A DNA stretch of 64,000 bases from Chlamydiia bacterium. GTDB lineage: Bacteria; Chlamydiota; Chlamydiia; Chlamydiales; Simkaniaceae. This document shows, piece by piece, positions 7,192 to 15,268 of the stretch. The notes beneath the pieces are model-generated. The model had not been told where the DNA came from. It worked only from the letters and a program-made list of their open reading frames with translations, and made no database searches. The stretch spans positions 1,067,743 to 1,131,742 of the forward strand of contig JAJACH010000001.1 in NCBI GenBank assembly GCA_022601645.1. The letters are read 5' to 3'. Made by a program: the position numbers and the translations under genes. The number at the start of each line of letters is the position of its first letter. The first letter of the stretch is position 1.

Positions 7192-7972
7192 CTTTTAGCT
7201 CCTTGGCATATAGCGCGTGATATAAAAGGCCTCTTGAGCCAAACCCTGTCATGACAAAAGTTTTGTTATCAAGCTGTTTGACTATCGGCCTATAATGGTG
7301 TTTATTGGCCACCCTCACAGCGCTTAAACTCTCTATTATCTCGAGTGTATCACACTCAGGATAAAAAGTACGCACCCTCGGCAGAATGACACGTTTTGCC
7401 TCTTCTAAATCCGGCTTTGCATCTTCAAAACTGTGCTCATAGGTTGAACCTAAGAAACACTCGCCTGGAGTATCAGACAAAGAGACATAGCCACTCCCTA
7501 TCTCGCTCATTTGGGGCAAATTTTCGCCGCGACACCTTAACACCTGGCCTTTGATATAACGAAGAGGCAAATCGAAAGCATATTCCTTAATCCCATAGCC
7601 ACAAGCTAAGACAACAGCGTCAAAGCCGTCTGGAATCGACACCTTCTCATGCTCAATTTTTGCACCAGAAAGCTCTTTAAGTGCGTCTAAATACCTCCGG
7701 CCAAAAACCGTGTACCCGTGCACCTTCTCGCCATCGCGAATAAGCCCTTTCTGGCACGGCCAACCGGCGATTTCTAAAAGCGCCTCTGCCTCTCTCATCG
7801 CCTCATCAGCACGCTCGCTCTTCAAGCGATTTTTGCCAGGACTGTCGTGTAAAAGACCGGCGGCAATCTGGGAGGCTCCATCGCCTGTATCAAAAACCGT
7901 CACATCCTCTTCGCGCATAAAATACGCTAAGGCCATGCCCGCAAAACCGCCTCCAACTATGGCGATTTGCAT
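7133..7972 (-). CDS. FAD-dependent oxidoreductase of the DAO type
   Basis: 279 residues, short for the family. It starts with the dinucleotide-binding motif IVGGGFAGMALAYF and a second strand ending VTVFD. Later come GQVLRCRG and a C-terminal VMTGFGSRGLLYHAL segment typical of D-amino-acid-oxidase-like and ThiO/MnmC C-terminal domains. The substrate is not readable; an MnmC2-like or glycine-oxidase-like role is possible. It lies within a minus-strand operon, overlapping the membrane-protein gene before it by 16 bp and the MBL gene after it by 59 bp. Such a long overlap suggests tight translational coupling. Confidence 0.85.
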   Translation of the reverse strand: MQIAIVGGGFAGMALAYFMREEDVTVFDTGDGASQIAAGLLHDSPGKNRLKSERADEAMREAEALLEIAGWPCQKGLIRDGEKVHGYTVFGRRYLDALKELSGAKIEHEKVSIPDGFDAVVLACGYGIKEYAFDLPLRYIKGQVLRCRGENLPQMSEIGSGYVSLSDTPGECFLGSTYEHSFEDAKPDLEEAKRVILPRVRTFYPECDTLEIIESLSAVRVANKHHYRPIVKQLDNKTFVMTGFGSRGLLYHALYAKELKDALYLPGQRGINGCADCWM

Positions 7973-8787
7973 TCGATCACTTTTTTATGCAAAAACGCAT
8001 AACTTTCTACAGCAAAGTTGAAGAAGAAAATCACGCAGGGGGCCAAAACAGCACAAAATGGGATCATGATGAAAAACCATTGCATGGCAATTGCCAATTC
8101 ACTGCCCGAAACGAGAAAAGTCGCTCCAGTTAAGCTCGCTGCTAATGAGAGGAATCCAACTACAATAGCGATCGGGACCAAAGCGATCAAGAAAAGCACT
8201 AGGTTGCAAAAAACAGACGACATAAAGTGCTTGATCACAGCTTTTGCCACTTGCTCTTTAGCGCTGCCTGTAAAAGCCACGTGCGGTGTGACGAAAAAAA
8301 GAAGCATCAAGCTAAAGACACAAAGAGCTAAAGCGCCTAAAACAAGCACAAAAGGACCAAAGGCCAAAATGACATTGAGAAACTCCCCAATAGCCGGTAA
8401 TTCTTTAATAAAATAGAACACCCCAATCATCATCCACAAGAGCAAGTAAACCAAAATCAGCGGCAAAGACAAATACGACACACCCACCAAAAGGTCCCAG
8501 CTATGCACAAGGATTTTCCTAAAAGAGACGGATAAGCCCTTGAGCTCATTGTGGTAAATCCTGGTCAATACAACACCTGCTGCAAGAAGCAGCCCACTGC
8601 AGAGGAAAAACGGCAAGAAGTTAAGGGATAAAATCACCCACTCCCCTGCCTGTGTTGCTAAAGCCCGGCAAAACACCACAAAAAGGCCACAAAGTGTTAA
8701 GACAGGGAACATAAACAAGAGTTTTTTCCGGGAAAATGCATGTAAAAAGGCGCGATTAAAGATCTGCTCTATTTCTTGGAACGTCAT
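7957..8787 (-). CDS. polytopic inner-membrane protein of unknown function
   Basis: 276 residues with about six hydrophobic spans (around residues 25-45, 50-75, 95-125, 140-170, 195-225, 235-260). Short charged loops separate them, and the basic tail ends VIECKSP. No transporter signature is visible. It resembles in outline the conserved chlamydial membrane proteins without known function. It is the first gene of the operon that continues to the oxidoreductase, MBL hydrolase, hflX and radC. Confidence 0.85.
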   Translation of the reverse strand: MTFQEIEQIFNRAFLHAFSRKKLLFMFPVLTLCGLFVVFCRALATQAGEWVILSLNFLPFFLCSGLLLAAGVVLTRIYHNELKGLSVSFRKILVHSWDLLVGVSYLSLPLILVYLLLWMMIGVFYFIKELPAIGEFLNVILAFGPFVLVLGALALCVFSLMLLFFVTPHVAFTGSAKEQVAKAVIKHFMSSVFCNLVLFLIALVPIAIVVGFLSLAASLTGATFLVSGSELAIAMQWFFIMIPFCAVLAPCVIFFFNFAVESYAFLHKKVIECKSP

Positions 8788-8897
8788 TGAAGCATCCTTT
8801 GGGTTTGCAAGTATTTATACCACTAGAACCGTTGAGAATTCAAGCTTGAATTTTATTCATAAGCAATTTAAATTCTTCGCAAAAATTTGGAGTCAAA

Positions 8898-9473
8898 ATG
8901 GCGGATCCGATTACTATTCTTTCTCGATCACCTGATCTCCAAGATCTCTTATATCGAACCCTTTTTGAAAAACGAGGGGATAAGCCTCTTACAGAACCGT
9001 TTCATAGAGTTCTTTTCCCAGAGGTACCAGACTCTCTTCTTTGGTACCCTATTGAAATCACACAAATTTTCGCCCAATTAGTGACCTGTCCTGAGTCTCT
9101 ACCTTCGAGAAGAGCAAGCAAGCGGGTACAATTCCAGTGGAAAACACTTAGACCTTGTGTCCTCGCTGCTAAAGCTCGTTATACTGGCGCGCCCGCGAAT
9201 CTTGAGGAGGAGCTGACAATGAACGTTCTTGCTCAAAAAATTCTCCTAAGACATGCTAAAGGGGGTAAAACAGCCGAAATGTGCTTAACGCAACTTGTGA
9301 ATTTAAGGGTTATTTTTGCAACTAGTTCCGCAATCACAAAATACATGTCAGCTATTAAGTATTGCCTTGGTAATAACCGCTCTGCTGCCTACTGCGATAA
9401 CTCTCACAAACGGGTAGCAGACCTTGTAATGGACAGATGCTGTCCCTTAGAGGGAAATCGATTCCTCATCTAA
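8898..9473 (+). CDS. hypothetical protein, 191 residues
   Basis: I do not recognise this protein. It is soluble and basic, with several Cys residues in the C-terminal half and no signal peptide or membrane segment. The start follows TTGGAG. The region RVLFPEVPDSLLWYPIEITQIF has hydrophobic spacing similar to LGLIPDYFKPWAEADALRICNRF in the next gene, so the two may be remote relatives. Both are preceded by a similar Cys-poor leader containing CGCAAAAAT or TGCAAAAAAA. Confidence 0.65.
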   Translation: MADPITILSRSPDLQDLLYRTLFEKRGDKPLTEPFHRVLFPEVPDSLLWYPIEITQIFAQLVTCPESLPSRRASKRVQFQWKTLRPCVLAAKARYTGAPANLEEELTMNVLAQKILLRHAKGGKTAEMCLTQLVNLRVIFATSSAITKYMSAIKYCLGNNRSAAYCDNSHKRVADLVMDRCCPLEGNRFLI

Positions 9474-9612
9474 CTTGATTTTTTTTCACACTCTGTTTAA
9501 GCTCTTTGCAAAAAAATTGAGTTTTCATGTCAGGCGATGTAGTCACTCAACATGTTACAAAATCTCCTTAGAATAAAATTCACACAGTAAAAACCGTTGG
9601 ATAAAAAAAATT

Positions 9613-9966
9613 ATGGCTGATTTCAGCACAGTATTCCCACATCTTTCAAAGTTACACAATCAGTTATATTCAACTACGCTGTCTGGAAGAGATTTTACCC
9701 CAGATGATATTCTGGGGCTTATCCCGGACTATTTCAAACCATGGGCAGAAGCCGATGCTCTTAGAATCTGCAACAGATTTATCTACCTTATTAAAGGTGA
9801 CCCAATAAGTGCTGTTGGGATTTATAATCCACAACATGCTCAAGATGCGGATGAATATGCTATGTGTTGTCGGGTTGCGGGTAATTTCTTCACTTCCCTC
9901 CATGTTCCGTCAAATTTAGAACGGTGCCCACCCAGAATATCGCATGGTGACATAGCTGCACTTTGA
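9613..9966 (+). CDS. hypothetical protein, 117 residues
   Basis: No family is recognised. It is a small soluble protein with aromatic residues spread through the first 70 positions and a Cys pair (MCCRVAG) near residue 90. It lies alone in a loosely packed region, 140 bp after the previous orphan and 108 bp before the phosphoribosyltransferase. No strong ribosome site is present (GGAT then an A-run). It might be a shortened relative of the 191-residue neighbour. Coding status rests mainly on frame length and normal codon use. Confidence 0.55.
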   Translation: MADFSTVFPHLSKLHNQLYSTTLSGRDFTPDDILGLIPDYFKPWAEADALRICNRFIYLIKGDPISAVGIYNPQHAQDADEYAMCCRVAGNFFTSLHVPSNLERCPPRISHGDIAAL

Positions 9967-10034
9967 CTCTTACTTAATATTAGGCAACACCAGGTAAGTC
10001 ATCAGCCTCTATTAACGGGATAATCTATAGCTCC

Positions 10035-10063
10035 TTGTAGTTAATCGGACGTTGGAGTATAAG
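10035..10063 (+). promoter_or_regulatory. promoter of the phosphoribosyltransferase gene, near-leaderless
   Basis: TTGTAG (10035-10040), a 17-bp spacer and TATAAG (10058-10063). Only 11 nt separate the -10 box from the ATG at 10075, with no Shine-Dalgarno between, so the transcript would have almost no leader. Confidence 0.6.
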
Positions 10064-10074
10064 GTCTAACTGAG

Positions 10075-10716
10075 ATGAAATTCCTAGACCGAACAGAAGC
10101 AGGAGAACTACTCGCAGGGGCGCTCATTGACTACAAAGGTAGGAAAGATACCCTTGTGCTCGGCATCCCACGTGGCGGAGTTGTCATCGCAGATGTGATC
10201 GCAAAAAATCTTCAGTTGCCAATCGATGTAGCCCTTTGCAAAAAAATTGGCTACCCCCATGATCCGAATTTCGCCATTGGCGCTGTCACATTAGAAGGTT
10301 TTGCTGTAAACATCGAAGATGTTCCCGGCGATTTCATCATGTCTGAAGTGCGAAAAATTCAGTCAAATCTAAAGAAACTCTATGAAGATTATTGTGGCGC
10401 CCACAAATGCCCTTCTGTTAAAGGAAAAACGATTATTCTCGTTGATGAAGGAGTGCTTACTGGCAATACCTTATCGCTTACGCTTGATATCTTAAGACAC
10501 AAAGAACCCAAAGAAATCATCATAGCCGTTCCCGTTGCTCCTCCAGAAAGCCTAAAACTGCTAGCCCAAGACGCGGATAAAATTGTCTGCCTCACAGCAC
10601 CTGATAACTTTCAAGACATCGCCGATTACTTTGACAATTTTGAGCAAACCACTCAAGATGAAGCAATACATAGAATTCGGGAAGCCCATGAAAGAGTGCT
10701 CAATAAAACTTCATGA
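10075..10716 (+). CDS. type I phosphoribosyltransferase domain protein
   Basis: 213 residues. The PRPP loop appears as IILVDEGVLTGNTL (residues about 120-135), and the N-terminal part has LGIPRGGVVIADVIA, both standard for orphan PRTases that are often annotated ComF/Apt-like. The base substrate cannot be read. In many bacteria this domain is fused to, or next to, a dienelactone-hydrolase-like domain. Here the next gene, overlapping by 29 bp, encodes a small alpha/beta-hydrolase-like protein, which fits that known pairing. The promoter is nearly leaderless. Confidence 0.85.
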   Translation: MKFLDRTEAGELLAGALIDYKGRKDTLVLGIPRGGVVIADVIAKNLQLPIDVALCKKIGYPHDPNFAIGAVTLEGFAVNIEDVPGDFIMSEVRKIQSNLKKLYEDYCGAHKCPSVKGKTIILVDEGVLTGNTLSLTLDILRHKEPKEIIIAVPVAPPESLKLLAQDADKIVCLTAPDNFQDIADYFDNFEQTTQDEAIHRIREAHERVLNKTS

Positions 10717-11212
10717 CATTACATTAAAAGCGATCCAGTGCGGACCTAAGAAAGCTAAGGGATATATCCTTAGTTCTCATGGAATCACACCCAAAGAGAA
10801 GGAATTTGCAGAGTGTTTGCACAAAGAAGGTTACTCAACCCTTTTGTTTTCGATCCTCACAGAAGAAGAGCGAGAAATACGCGATCTTAGAAAGAACATC
10901 CCCTTCCAGACAAAGCGACTACTTGAAATCCGCGAATCACTTAATCTCCATTGTCCCGTTACCTACGTAGGCTGCGCAGCAGAGCTTGACGCTGCAGCTA
11001 AAGCCCCCGAACTCGTCAATGCCCTAGTCATACCAAGGGGTTGCCCTGATCACGCCCATCACCTTGATAAGGTGCAAACGCCAACCCTGTTTCTCGTAGA
11101 AAAAGATGAAGCTTACAAGTGCCTTAAGTGCGAGAAAAAGCACGTTGAGATCGAACAGACTCCAAACGCCCTGGCCAAAGAAACTATTGGCTGGATTGCT
11201 GCTTTAGGCTAA
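10688..11212 (+). CDS. small alpha/beta-hydrolase-like protein lacking a clear nucleophile
   Basis: 174 residues from the ATG at 10688; a longer frame from 10583 would overlap the PRTase gene by more than 130 bp. The pattern of strands KGYILSSHG, GYSTLLF, PVTYVGCAAELDAAA and TPTLFLVEKDEAY follows dienelactone-hydrolase-like domains. The nucleophile elbow normally reads G-x-S/C-x-G, but here it is VGCAAE, so catalysis is doubtful unless the Cys serves. Its partner PRTase gene overlaps by 29 bp. The 3' end overlaps the convergent MFS gene by 29 bp. A two-gene split of a known PRTase-hydrolase fusion is the likely origin. Confidence 0.7.
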   Translation: MKECSIKLHDITLKAIQCGPKKAKGYILSSHGITPKEKEFAECLHKEGYSTLLFSILTEEEREIRDLRKNIPFQTKRLLEIRESLNLHCPVTYVGCAAELDAAAKAPELVNALVIPRGCPDHAHHLDKVQTPTLFLVEKDEAYKCLKCEKKHVEIEQTPNALAKETIGWIAALG

Positions 11213-12353
11213 GCCTCCAAACAAAGAAATAACCAATCGCCACCGCAATCATAAATATGATTGGCATTGTCATGACTGATTCGGTCGCAAAAGTCGCAAG
11301 CGCTTGAACCGCTAAAACACCAATGATCATATTGATAAAGTTAAGAACAGATGACACGTAAGACTTATTAAGTGGTTGCATCATTGCAAAACCAGATGAG
11401 TTTGATTGGAAAAAAGCCACCCCGAACATGATGCAGAACATGGGCACAAAAAGCGTTGCTAAGTTAACTGCCCCGGCACCAAATGTAATGAGCATGAAAA
11501 TAGAGGAAAGGGTCATGACGCTAAGGCCAAAAAAGATCAGTTGAATTCTTGTAAACCTAGATGCGACGGAGCCCGCTAAAAGCCCCCCTAGAATCGTCGC
11601 AGCTCCAATAGACAGGTTGCAAAGGCCAAAGACTCCTGGGGAGTAACCAAGAGTGTCGATAGCGACAAATGGCGATTGTGAAGCAAAGACATAAACTAAA
11701 GAGGTTGCAACCCCCATAAGCAGCCCACCCATGACAACAATGGGGCTTTTAAGCACGGTTTTGTACGAGCGCCAGACTCCGCCTTCTTCGGCATGATGAT
11801 CAGTCTCATCATGTGGCAGGTAGCGCGCGATGAAAAATCCAGCTAAGCAATAGAGAATTTGGAAGAGAAAAGCTCCAGTAACACTTAGCCATTCAACCGC
11901 CCAACCAGCGATAAACACAGAGACAGAGGGGCCAATAGCAAACGAAATGATCACCCATGATAGACGTCTAGCAATTTCTGATCCCTTGTAGTAGGTGCCG
12001 ATGTAGTAAAAGGCTGTTTTGAGGCCAACTGCCATGGATAGTCCTAAGAAAAAACGCAGGACAATAAGGAAGCCCAGAGATTTTATCGGCAATGCGGCAA
12101 AACAAAGAACTGCTAATACAACGGAAAGGCCAGTAGCAAACAGTGTGGTGCGCCTTTGTCCAAATTTATCACCAAGGGGTCCAAAAGGAATCTGCCCTAA
12201 GGCATAGCCAATAAGGTAAAGAGCTATGAGCTGCTGGACTGCACCATCAGAAACGCCCAATTCAGTAGAAAGCGCCGGAAGAGCTGGCGAAATACAAACC
12301 GTTCCAACAGAGGCAAAAGAGACGAGAAAAAAAACGGTCCAATATCTGAGCAT
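11184..12353 (-). CDS. MFS transporter, Bcr/CflA drug-resistance type
   Basis: 389 residues with about twelve membrane spans. The loop 2-3 motif GPLGDKFGQRR and the N-terminal SPALPALSTELG segment match the Bcr/CflA branch of 12-TM drug:proton antiporters. The exported compound is unknown. It begins 2 bp after the gltA stop, so it is the third gene of mdh-gltA-MFS. That could mean it carries an organic acid rather than a drug, but this is only positional inference. Confidence 0.85.
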   Translation of the reverse strand: MLRYWTVFFLVSFASVGTVCISPALPALSTELGVSDGAVQQLIALYLIGYALGQIPFGPLGDKFGQRRTTLFATGLSVVLAVLCFAALPIKSLGFLIVLRFFLGLSMAVGLKTAFYYIGTYYKGSEIARRLSWVIISFAIGPSVSVFIAGWAVEWLSVTGAFLFQILYCLAGFFIARYLPHDETDHHAEEGGVWRSYKTVLKSPIVVMGGLLMGVATSLVYVFASQSPFVAIDTLGYSPGVFGLCNLSIGAATILGGLLAGSVASRFTRIQLIFFGLSVMTLSSIFMLITFGAGAVNLATLFVPMFCIMFGVAFFQSNSSGFAMMQPLNKSYVSSVLNFINMIIGVLAVQALATFATESVMTMPIIFMIAVAIGYFFVWRLSLKQQSSQ

Positions 12354-12355
12354 GG

Positions 12356-13501
12356 CTACTTTCCTTGGTAGATGTATTTGGGCCGCACAATCGGCGTCCC
12401 TTTCCCCCCTCGAGCTTCTAGTCGTTCATACACAATCTGAGTTGCGATCCCAACGGACCTTGAAATTCCAAATAGAATTGTAAAGTACTCTGGATAGCCA
12501 AACCCCGATGCTGTAAGTGCAATCCCTGAGACTGCGTCAACATTTGGATAAGGATTAGATATTTTGGGGTTTTCTTTCAAGACTTTTGGTCCAACTTGCC
12601 TCAATGTAAGAGCCAATTTAACTAAAGGGTTATCCATAAAGTGGTTTTCTAAATATTCATAGATAATTGTAGCTCTCGCATCTTCGCGCCGAAGCACTGC
12701 ATGACCGAAGCCATAAATGAGGTCTTTGCGAGCGAGGCGATTGCGAAGCTCCTGCTCCACTGACTCGGGCGATACATCCCCGCCAACAGTTTTTAATATG
12801 TCTTGTACAAAATGGAGGGAATCTTGGTTTGCCGCACCATGTAACGGCCCTGCTAGAGCGCACATCGCCGAGCTTATGGAACCGAACATGTCGGCTTTCC
12901 CCGAAGCGACCGCTTTGCCTGTAAATGCCGAGAGATTTCCACCCCCATGATCGTAGTGGAGGATATTAAAAAAGCGAGAGATCTCAGTTAAAGACTTAAG
13001 ATCTTTATTTGGCACAGCAAGCATTTCGGCAAAATTTTCCATGTAGCCTAAACTTACATCTGGTGCTTTTGTCTCCCCCCACCCAGCATGGTGGTTGATC
13101 ACAGCGGCGGCCAAATGAGGCAGTTTTGCAATGAGGTTAAGACAATCTTCTGTATAATCATCCGTTCCCTCAACAGCCCCTAAAATCAAAAGCGCTGCCG
13201 CAAACGTTTTCATCGAATGTCCGCTTTTTGGCAATTGATAGATATGAGCGATGGTTTCAGGCGAGCACGTTCCCCGCTTTTTGAGCTCTTCTTGAAACGA
13301 TTCAAGTCCAGTCTCCTCCCCTGAATAAAGGAGATGCATCACCTTTTCTGGATCCCAATCTTGAAAGTCTGAAATTGGACGTCCTCTGTAGAATAAGCCC
13401 TTTTCTGGATCAACACGCGAGGTTGTGCAATAGCCAACAGGATAACCACGCATCCCTGTCTCAAGTTGATCTGATGTGATCTCAAATAATACTTCTCCCA
13501 T
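12356..13501 (-). CDS. gltA: citrate synthase, mitochondrial-like type
   Basis: About 381 residues from ATG 13501; a GTG at 13507 is the alternative. It condenses acetyl-CoA and oxaloacetate to citrate. Catalytic regions are visible: LAGPLHGAANQD (first His), GFGHAVLR (second His) and NVDAVSGI (Asp). The wording of these blocks, including DHGGGNLSAF and ILFGISRSVGIATQ, resembles mitochondrial citrate synthases (DHEGGNVSAH, VLFGVSRALGVLAQ) more than the hexameric bacterial GltA. Chlamydiaceae lack this enzyme; several amoeba-associated chlamydiae have a full TCA cycle. It lies 11 bp after mdh and 2 bp before the MFS gene. Confidence 0.93.
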   Translation of the reverse strand: MGEVLFEITSDQLETGMRGYPVGYCTTSRVDPEKGLFYRGRPISDFQDWDPEKVMHLLYSGEETGLESFQEELKKRGTCSPETIAHIYQLPKSGHSMKTFAAALLILGAVEGTDDYTEDCLNLIAKLPHLAAAVINHHAGWGETKAPDVSLGYMENFAEMLAVPNKDLKSLTEISRFFNILHYDHGGGNLSAFTGKAVASGKADMFGSISSAMCALAGPLHGAANQDSLHFVQDILKTVGGDVSPESVEQELRNRLARKDLIYGFGHAVLRREDARATIIYEYLENHFMDNPLVKLALTLRQVGPKVLKENPKISNPYPNVDAVSGIALTASGFGYPEYFTILFGISRSVGIATQIVYERLEARGGKGTPIVRPKYIYQGK

Positions 13502-13512
13502 ATCCACCTTTC

Positions 13513-14487
13513 CTAATTTAGTAAGTCTTTCACCATATCTCGTTCTTCTAAGAGCTCTTTTTCAGTGAGCTTAATTTTTTCCTCCAGGAAGTCATCGATT
13601 ATTTTCCCTGGAATGATCTCGGCCTTACCGTTATTGGGTTTGCAAGGGAACGAGAACATCAAGTCGTCGGCAATGCCGTACGGATTGCCATTTGAATACA
13701 CCGCTGCTGAGAAATCCTCGCTTCCATAAAGGGCTTGTACGCCATTAATCGCTGCATTTGCAGCAGATGCTGCAGACGACTTGCCGCGCGCTGCAATAAT
13801 TGCCGCGCCGCGTTTTTGCACCGTCTCAATAAATTCGCCCTTGAGCCACGCGTGATCAGAAATGACATCCATCACCGACTTGCCATTAATCTTCGCGTTG
13901 ACAAAATCGGGCACCTGCGTTGCAGAGTGATTGCCCCAGATCGCCATGTCAGTGACATCTGTCACCAAAACGCCTGCTTTTTGCGCAAGCTGGGCAACCG
14001 AGCGATTCTGATCAAGCCGTGTCATCGCAAAAAACTGGTCCCGTGGAATGTCTGGTGCGTTGTGCATTGTAATCAAACAGTTCGTGTTGCAAGGATTTCC
14101 GACCACATACACAAGCACATCTTTTGCAGCTACCGCATTTAAAGCAGCCCCCTGCCCCGTAAAAATCTTCCCATTTTCCGTCAGCAAGTCTTTCCTCTCC
14201 ATACCTGGACCGCGAGGCTTTGCGCCAACAAGCAACGCATAATTGACCCCAGCGAACACTTCCATCGGATCTGAGCCAAATACAATCTCATGTAAAAGAG
14301 GGAACGCACAATCCTCAAGCTCCATCACAACGCCTTTAAGAGCTTCGACCGCAGCTGGCACTTCGAGAATATGCAAAGCAATCGGTTGATCAGCGCCAAG
14401 CATTTCCCCAGTTGCTATCCTAAAAAGTAAGTTGTAATTAATTTGACCAGCCCCACCTGTGACTGCGACACGCTTTAGAGGTTTCAT
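13513..14487 (-). CDS. mdh: malate dehydrogenase
   Basis: 324 residues. It oxidises malate to oxaloacetate with NAD, supplying gltA directly. The NAD site is [17 protein letters not shown], with an Asn where relatives usually have Gly (GQIGY or GQIAY). The catalytic His lies in [12 protein letters not shown] and substrate-binding Arg residues in GMERKDLL and LDQNRS. The protein belongs to the cytosolic/group 2 type found in chlamydiae, mitochondria-related and some other bacteria. The start has AGGAGAATGA. It heads the operon mdh-gltA-MFS; the promoter should lie in the repeat-rich gap upstream. Confidence 0.95.
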   Translation of the reverse strand: MKPLKRVAVTGGAGQINYNLLFRIATGEMLGADQPIALHILEVPAAVEALKGVVMELEDCAFPLLHEIVFGSDPMEVFAGVNYALLVGAKPRGPGMERKDLLTENGKIFTGQGAALNAVAAKDVLVYVVGNPCNTNCLITMHNAPDIPRDQFFAMTRLDQNRSVAQLAQKAGVLVTDVTDMAIWGNHSATQVPDFVNAKINGKSVMDVISDHAWLKGEFIETVQKRGAAIIAARGKSSAASAANAAINGVQALYGSEDFSAAVYSNGNPYGIADDLMFSFPCKPNNGKAEIIPGKIIDDFLEEKIKLTEKELLEERDMVKDLLN

Positions 14488-14827
14488 TCATTCTCCTAAT
14501 ATGTTAATATTTCTCTATACACACACTATAAACCATGAGTCAAGACATGAATTATGTTCTCACAGTCTATGGTGGTAGAGCGTCATCTTTTCGGTCTATT
14601 TCAAAGAATCCGCCCTTCGGTGTATAACACGATACTACTAAAGGGCGGATTAATTGAAATCCTCCCGAAAATATAACACTCTTGCAAGCACTGTCTTTCG
14701 GCGATCTTTCCCCCTCTGTCCTACGGCAGAGAGAAAAATCTCATCCAAAATACTGCGCTTGCAAATAGCTTGTTTATAATTATGCTATCTCTTGTTATAT
14801 TTACGTCAAAAATAGACACCCTAAACC
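14488..14827. other. 340-bp gene-poor gap with repeats and hairpins
   Basis: This gap separates divergent mdh and the EVE gene. It holds the first copy of a 27-bp direct repeat (14529-14555), an 11-bp inverted repeat (14607-14617 with 14641-14651, arms AATCCGCCCTT/AAGGGCGGATT, 23-nt loop), and an 8-bp inverted repeat TTGCAAGC/GCTTGCAA (14682-14689 with 14757-14764). The latter encloses a small CTCTG/CAGAG hairpin. A 30-codon open frame begins at the first repeat copy (14534-14626). No known RNA family is recognised. Confidence 0.6.
14529..14555 (+). repeat. 27-bp direct repeat, copy 1
   Basis: This sequence, identical to 14822-14848, contains ATGAGTCAAGACATGAATTAT, read here as its first half ATGAGTCAAG and second half ACATGAATTAT. 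It is the start of the EVE gene, duplicated 293 bp upstream. The frame from this copy continues for 30 codons to a TAA at 14624-14626. Confidence 0.9.
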
Positions 14828-14848
14828 ATGAGTCAAGACATGAATTAT
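14822..14848 (+). repeat. 27-bp direct repeat, copy 2, over the EVE gene start
   Basis: Perfect match to 14529-14555. It spans the last bases before the ATG and the first seven codons of the EVE-domain gene. Confidence 0.9.
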
Positions 14849-15268
14849 TGGCTAATGAAATCTGAGCCAAATACCTACTCGATCGATGATCTTAAAATAG
14901 ATAAAAAAACGCACTGGGATGGCGTGAGGAACTACCAAGCGCGCAATTTCATGCGCGATCAAATGAAAGTTGGCGACACAGTCCTCTTCTACCATTCGAA
15001 TGCAAAACCGCCCGGAATTATTGGCCTTGCAACCGTAGCAAGTGAGCCGTATTCAGATCACACAGCAGGTACAGATCACCCCTGGGTCATGGTCGATGTG
15101 GCTTTTCAAAAGAAGTTCCCGCGCCTTCTCTCACTTGATGAGTTAAAGACGATTAAGGGATTAGAAGAGATGCTGCTCCTGAGAAAAGGGCAGAGGTTGT
15201 CAATTCAACCTGTGACAAAAAAGGAATACCAAATCATCCTTAAGCTTAGTGAGCAGGGAGAAGGGTGA
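14828..15268 (+). CDS. EVE domain protein
   Basis: 146 residues, full length for a stand-alone EVE (PUA-like) protein. Recognisable segments are YWLMKSEPNTYSIDDL, WDGVRNYQARNFMRDQMKVGD and FYHSNAKPPGIIGLA, as in THYN1 and bacterial homologs that bind modified bases in nucleic acid. Its cellular role is not settled. The start could be 14828 or the second Met at 14840 (MNYWLMK); neither has a Shine-Dalgarno. The first seven codons are duplicated upstream. The 3' end overlaps the convergent phosphodiesterase gene by 23 bp. Confidence 0.92.
   Translation: MSQDMNYWLMKSEPNTYSIDDLKIDKKTHWDGVRNYQARNFMRDQMKVGDTVLFYHSNAKPPGIIGLATVASEPYSDHTAGTDHPWVMVDVAFQKKFPRLLSLDELKTIKGLEEMLLLRKGQRLSIQPVTKKEYQIILKLSEQGEG

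Noticed and set aside
10583-10687. Longer N-terminus for the hydrolase-like gene
   Set aside because: It would overlap the PRTase gene by over 130 bp and does not resemble the hydrolase fold.
14534-14626. 30-codon frame at the first 27-bp repeat copy as a gene
   Set aside because: Its beginning is a copy of the EVE gene start and the rest matches nothing; no ribosome site. Kept only as part of the repeat finding.
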